This document shows positions 58,460-60,964 of a DNA stretch of 60,964 bases, piece by piece. Each line of letters begins with the position of its first letter. Positions within the stretch are counted from its first letter, which is position 1. The translations under genes and the position numbers were made by a program. The DNA is from Methylotenera sp. (GTDB lineage Bacteria > Pseudomonadota > Gammaproteobacteria > Burkholderiales > Methylophilaceae): positions 1 through 60,964 of the forward strand of contig JAURWJ010000151.1 of the NCBI GenBank assembly GCA_030655015.1. The letters run 5' to 3'. Below the pieces are notes generated by a model. It saw nothing but the letters and a program-made list of their open reading frames with translations, did not search any database and was not told where the DNA came from.

Positions 58460-60180
58460 ATACTCTCCTTTACATCTTCAACATCACTAGAAATCACCAC
58501 ATTATTATTAGGCGCGTCTTGTGGGACCGCTAACATACGCAAAGCATCGGCCATCACCGCGCTAAAGACTGGCGCGGCAACCGTGCCACCATAATACTCA
58601 CCGCTACTAGGATCATCGATCATCACTGCCATAATCAAGCGCGGATTAGACGCGGGCGCCATGCCAACAAACGAACCTACATACTTATCTTTTTCATAAC
58701 CTCGATCGCCCAATTTATGAGTGGTGCCTGTTTTACCCGCCACACGGTATCCCAACACTTGCGCTTTGAGTGCAGTACCACCAGGTAGCACAACCAACTC
58801 CAGCATATCTTTGACTTCATGCGCAGTTTTTGCAGAAACCACTTGCGTGCCTACTGGTATCTCTTTTAACTTAAGCAGTGAGACTGACTTTAATTCACCA
58901 TCGTTAGCAAAGACGGTATAAGCCCGTGCTAGCTGTAATAATGTCACGCTAATACCATGGCCATAAGACATCGTTGCCTGCTCAATTGGACGCCACGTTT
59001 TGTAATCGCGCACCCGGCCCGTTGCTTCACCAGGAAAACCAATACGTGTCTTTGCGCCAAAACCTATTTGATTGTATATATTCCACAAATACTGAGGCTC
59101 CAGCGACAACGCCATTTTGACAGCACCCACGTTGGACGACTTTTGTATCACCTCAGACACCGTCAGTACACCATGCGGATGCGCATCATGAATCGTTGCA
59201 GATCCAATACTCATATAGCCAGGTGCTGTCTGAATTTGGGTGTCAGGCTGGTATTTACCTGATTCCAAAGCCGCCGCCGCTGTTACCGTTTTCATGGTTG
59301 AGCCTGGCTCAAACGTATCTGTAATAGCGCGGTTACGCGTTTTACCAGCAATATTCACAGGATTATTCGGGTTGTAGGTGGGCACGTTGACCATCGCCAG
59401 CACTTCACCCGTTTTGGCATCCAGCACAACTGCAGCGCCTGCCGTGGCTTTATACTTTGTCACCGCTTTCGATAATTCACGATGCGCTAAATACTGAATT
59501 CTTCTATCAATGGATAACGTGACATCGTGCCCATCTTGCGGCACTTTAACGGCTTCTAAATCCTCAATAATATGACCCGCACGGTCTTTAATGACGCGAC
59601 GACTGCCACTTTTACCTGAAAGCATTTCGTTCATCGTCAACTCGAAGCCTTCTTGACCTTTATCATCAATCCCCGTAAATCCGACTAAATGCGCAGTGAC
59701 ATCACCCGCTGGGTAATAACGCTTATATTCACGCTGCAAATAAACGCCAGGAATGGCAAGCCGCATCACTTCACCCGCTAACTCAGGCGGAACTCGGCGC
59801 TTTAAATACACAAATTCGCGCTCACTGTTCACAAGTTTTTTATTGACCGCGGCAGCTTTCAACCCTAATAAATCAGCAATTTTTTTGGTTTGGCTAGCGT
59901 TAATTTTCACATCAGATGGATTTGCCCATACGGATTCAACCGGTGAACTGATGGCCAACAACTCACCGTACCTATCGGTAATTTTTCCGCGCTGCGACGG
60001 CAAAGTCAGTGTACGGTTATAACGCGCATCACCTTTTTCCTGCAAAAAGCGTTTATGAAAACTTTGCAAATACACGCTGCGCCCCAACAAAGCAGCAAAA
60101 CCCAACAGCACCAACACCAATAAAAGGCGGCGGCGCCAAGCGGGCAATTTCACAATAACTGGTGGCGTAGGCATTGCCAT
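58456..60180 (-). CDS. ftsI: Septal transpeptidase FtsI (PBP3)
   Basis: 574 residues. Basic N-terminus and one membrane span (about 17-36), PBP dimer/pedestal domain from about 55, then the transpeptidase domain: nucleophile Ser294 in GSTMK, SSN at 348-350 and KTGTT from 483. Cross-links septal peptidoglycan with FtsW. The start shares one base with the ftsL stop (TAATG). Confidence 0.97.
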   Translation of the reverse strand: MAMPTPPVIVKLPAWRRRLLLVLVLLGFAALLGRSVYLQSFHKRFLQEKGDARYNRTLTLPSQRGKITDRYGELLAISSPVESVWANPSDVKINASQTKKIADLLGLKAAAVNKKLVNSEREFVYLKRRVPPELAGEVMRLAIPGVYLQREYKRYYPAGDVTAHLVGFTGIDDKGQEGFELTMNEMLSGKSGSRRVIKDRAGHIIEDLEAVKVPQDGHDVTLSIDRRIQYLAHRELSKAVTKYKATAGAAVVLDAKTGEVLAMVNVPTYNPNNPVNIAGKTRNRAITDTFEPGSTMKTVTAAAALESGKYQPDTQIQTAPGYMSIGSATIHDAHPHGVLTVSEVIQKSSNVGAVKMALSLEPQYLWNIYNQIGFGAKTRIGFPGEATGRVRDYKTWRPIEQATMSYGHGISVTLLQLARAYTVFANDGELKSVSLLKLKEIPVGTQVVSAKTAHEVKDMLELVVLPGGTALKAQVLGYRVAGKTGTTHKLGDRGYEKDKYVGSFVGMAPASNPRLIMAVMIDDPSSGEYYGGTVAAPVFSAVMADALRMLAVPQDAPNNNVVISSDVEDVKESI

Positions 60181-60497
60181 TATTCCACCACCTCATTTGA
60201 GGCTTTATTGGGTACGTTAAGCGGAGAAGCAGCCTCCGCAACAGTAACCACCTGAATACGCTTTGCGTCTGGCACCTGCATCAACAGTTGCTGTGTTGCT
60301 ACTTGCTCGATACGCGAATGCATCGCCCATGTACTTTGCTCAAGCTGCAATTGCCCGTACTCTTGCTTAAATTGTTTTTCCGCTTCGCTCAAATGCTCAA
60401 GTTCAATATAAAGCTTGCGTGTCTTATGTTGTGCATTCACCAAACCCAATGCAGAGAACATCAGTGCAAAAAACAAAATGAGGTTAAGACGCGTCAT
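60180..60497 (-). CDS. ftsL: Cell division protein FtsL
   Basis: 105 residues. One membrane span (about 4-22) followed by a coiled coil (about 26-70, [20 protein letters not shown]). Partner of FtsQ and FtsB in activating FtsWI. ATGA overlap with rsmH and TAATG overlap with ftsI; assignment rests on position, size and topology because the sequence is poorly conserved. Confidence 0.9.
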   Translation of the reverse strand: MTRLNLILFFALMFSALGLVNAQHKTRKLYIELEHLSEAEKQFKQEYGQLQLEQSTWAMHSRIEQVATQQLLMQVPDAKRIQVVTVAEAASPLNVPNKASNEVVE

Positions 60498-60964
60498 AAG
60501 ACTAACGTTCTTTCTGCCACGCGTAATACCGCGCTGCGTGAACGCGGATTAGCCTTCACCTCTTTTGCGCTGGGCTTAATCGCCTTACCTACACTTTTCA
60601 ATTTAGGTTGCGGCAAATCTGCGGCACGTACCGGAAAATTAGCAGGCAAATCATCACGATTTTCTTGATCGCGAATAAACTGCTTGACGATGCGATCTTC
60701 AAGCGAATGAAAGCTGATGACAGCCAATCGACCTTGAGGCGCCAACAAACTCAAACACTGCGGTAGCGTTAGCGATAACTCCTCAAGCTCCTGATTGACG
60801 AAAATCCGTAAAGCTTGAAATGTGCGCGTTGCGGGATTCTGCCCTGGCTCAAACCGCGTGACTGCGCCTGCCACGATCTGGGCAAGTTGCCCTGTAGTGG
60901 TGATGGCGCGCCCGTCATTGCGCTCCGCAATAATCGCCCTTGCAATCGACTTAGCAAACCGTTC
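60494..60964 (-). CDS. rsmH: 16S rRNA (cytosine-1402-N4)-methyltransferase, C-terminal part (cut by window edge)
   Basis: The 3' 156 codons of rsmH (mraW). The frame is open to the last base and begins [20 protein letters not shown]. It includes [33 protein letters not shown] and the C-terminal [13 protein letters not shown], all RsmH signatures. Methylates C1402 of 16S rRNA. The first gene of the dcw cluster in view; mraZ, if present, would be just outside. Confidence 0.95.
   Translation of the reverse strand, partial: ERFAKSIARAIIAERNDGRAITTTGQLAQIVAGAVTRFEPGQNPATRTFQALRIFVNQELEELSLTLPQCLSLLAPQGRLAVISFHSLEDRIVKQFIRDQENRDDLPANFPVRAADLPQPKLKSVGKAIKPSAKEVKANPRSRSAVLRVAERTLVL

Overview
The window reads as a chromosomal segment of a Gram-negative betaproteobacterium. 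Evidence: an LpxC/FtsZ-ended dcw cluster, a FadL-type outer-membrane protein, argB-HAD-slmA and slt-NDUFA9-cca gene orders typical of Betaproteobacteria, and protein sequences closest by eye to Nitrosomonadales/Methylophilaceae-like bacteria. The family is an inference. Base composition is moderate (by eye a little under 50% GC). A complete-looking form I (red-type) Calvin-cycle operon shows autotrophic potential.

Layout. (1) 1-9.3 kb, housekeeping: start of gap, then tkt, a small secreted protein, a Gfo/Idh/MocA oxidoreductase, FadL porin, acyl-CoA synthetase, thioredoxin-like protein and rsmE. (2) 9.5-22.8 kb, an energy-conservation block on the minus strand: rnfB, a giant ferredoxin-fused pyruvate:ferredoxin oxidoreductase, rnfC-D-G-E-A, a 59-residue Cys-rich membrane protein missed by length cut-offs, and an aldehyde dehydrogenase, with a LysR gene divergent from it. 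(3) 22.9-25.5 kb, a decayed strip: SDR gene, truncated cheW, a REP-like double-hairpin repeat, an 80%-identical fragment of the 3' end of rsmE, a CDF transporter and a DsrE-like pseudogene. (4) 25.5-33.4 kb: cbbR divergent from cbbL-S-X-F-P-(cbbZ remnant)-fba-tpiA. (5) 33.6-38.5 kb: an argA whose N-acetylglutamate synthase carries an N-terminal XRE helix-turn-helix, a 173-bp nested palindromic element, argB, a HAD phosphatase, slmA, a hemerythrin-like protein and a DUF2788 protein. (6) 38.4-43.0 kb, minus: cca, NDUFA9-like, slt and a small membrane protein. (7) 43.1-60.96 kb, minus: lpxC-ftsZ-ftsA-ftsQ-ddl-murB-murC-murG-(42-codon ORF)-ftsW-murD-mraY-murF-murE-ftsI-ftsL-rsmH, read from high to low coordinates.

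How the parts fit. Transketolase and GAPDH (left edge) plus the cbb operon supply most Calvin-cycle steps. The PFOR/Rnf block would link pyruvate/acetyl-CoA chemistry, reduced ferredoxin, NADH and the membrane ion gradient. The dcw cluster is tightly coupled by ATGA overlaps. The most unusual items are the DNA-binding-domain/ArgA fusion with a palindrome over its likely promoter, the PFOR gene embedded between rnfB and rnfC, an NqrM-like small protein at the end of the rnf genes, the exactly fitted 42-codon ORF between ftsW and murG, and a chain of gene remnants next to and inside the cbb region. No tRNA, rRNA, CRISPR array or intact insertion sequence was seen.
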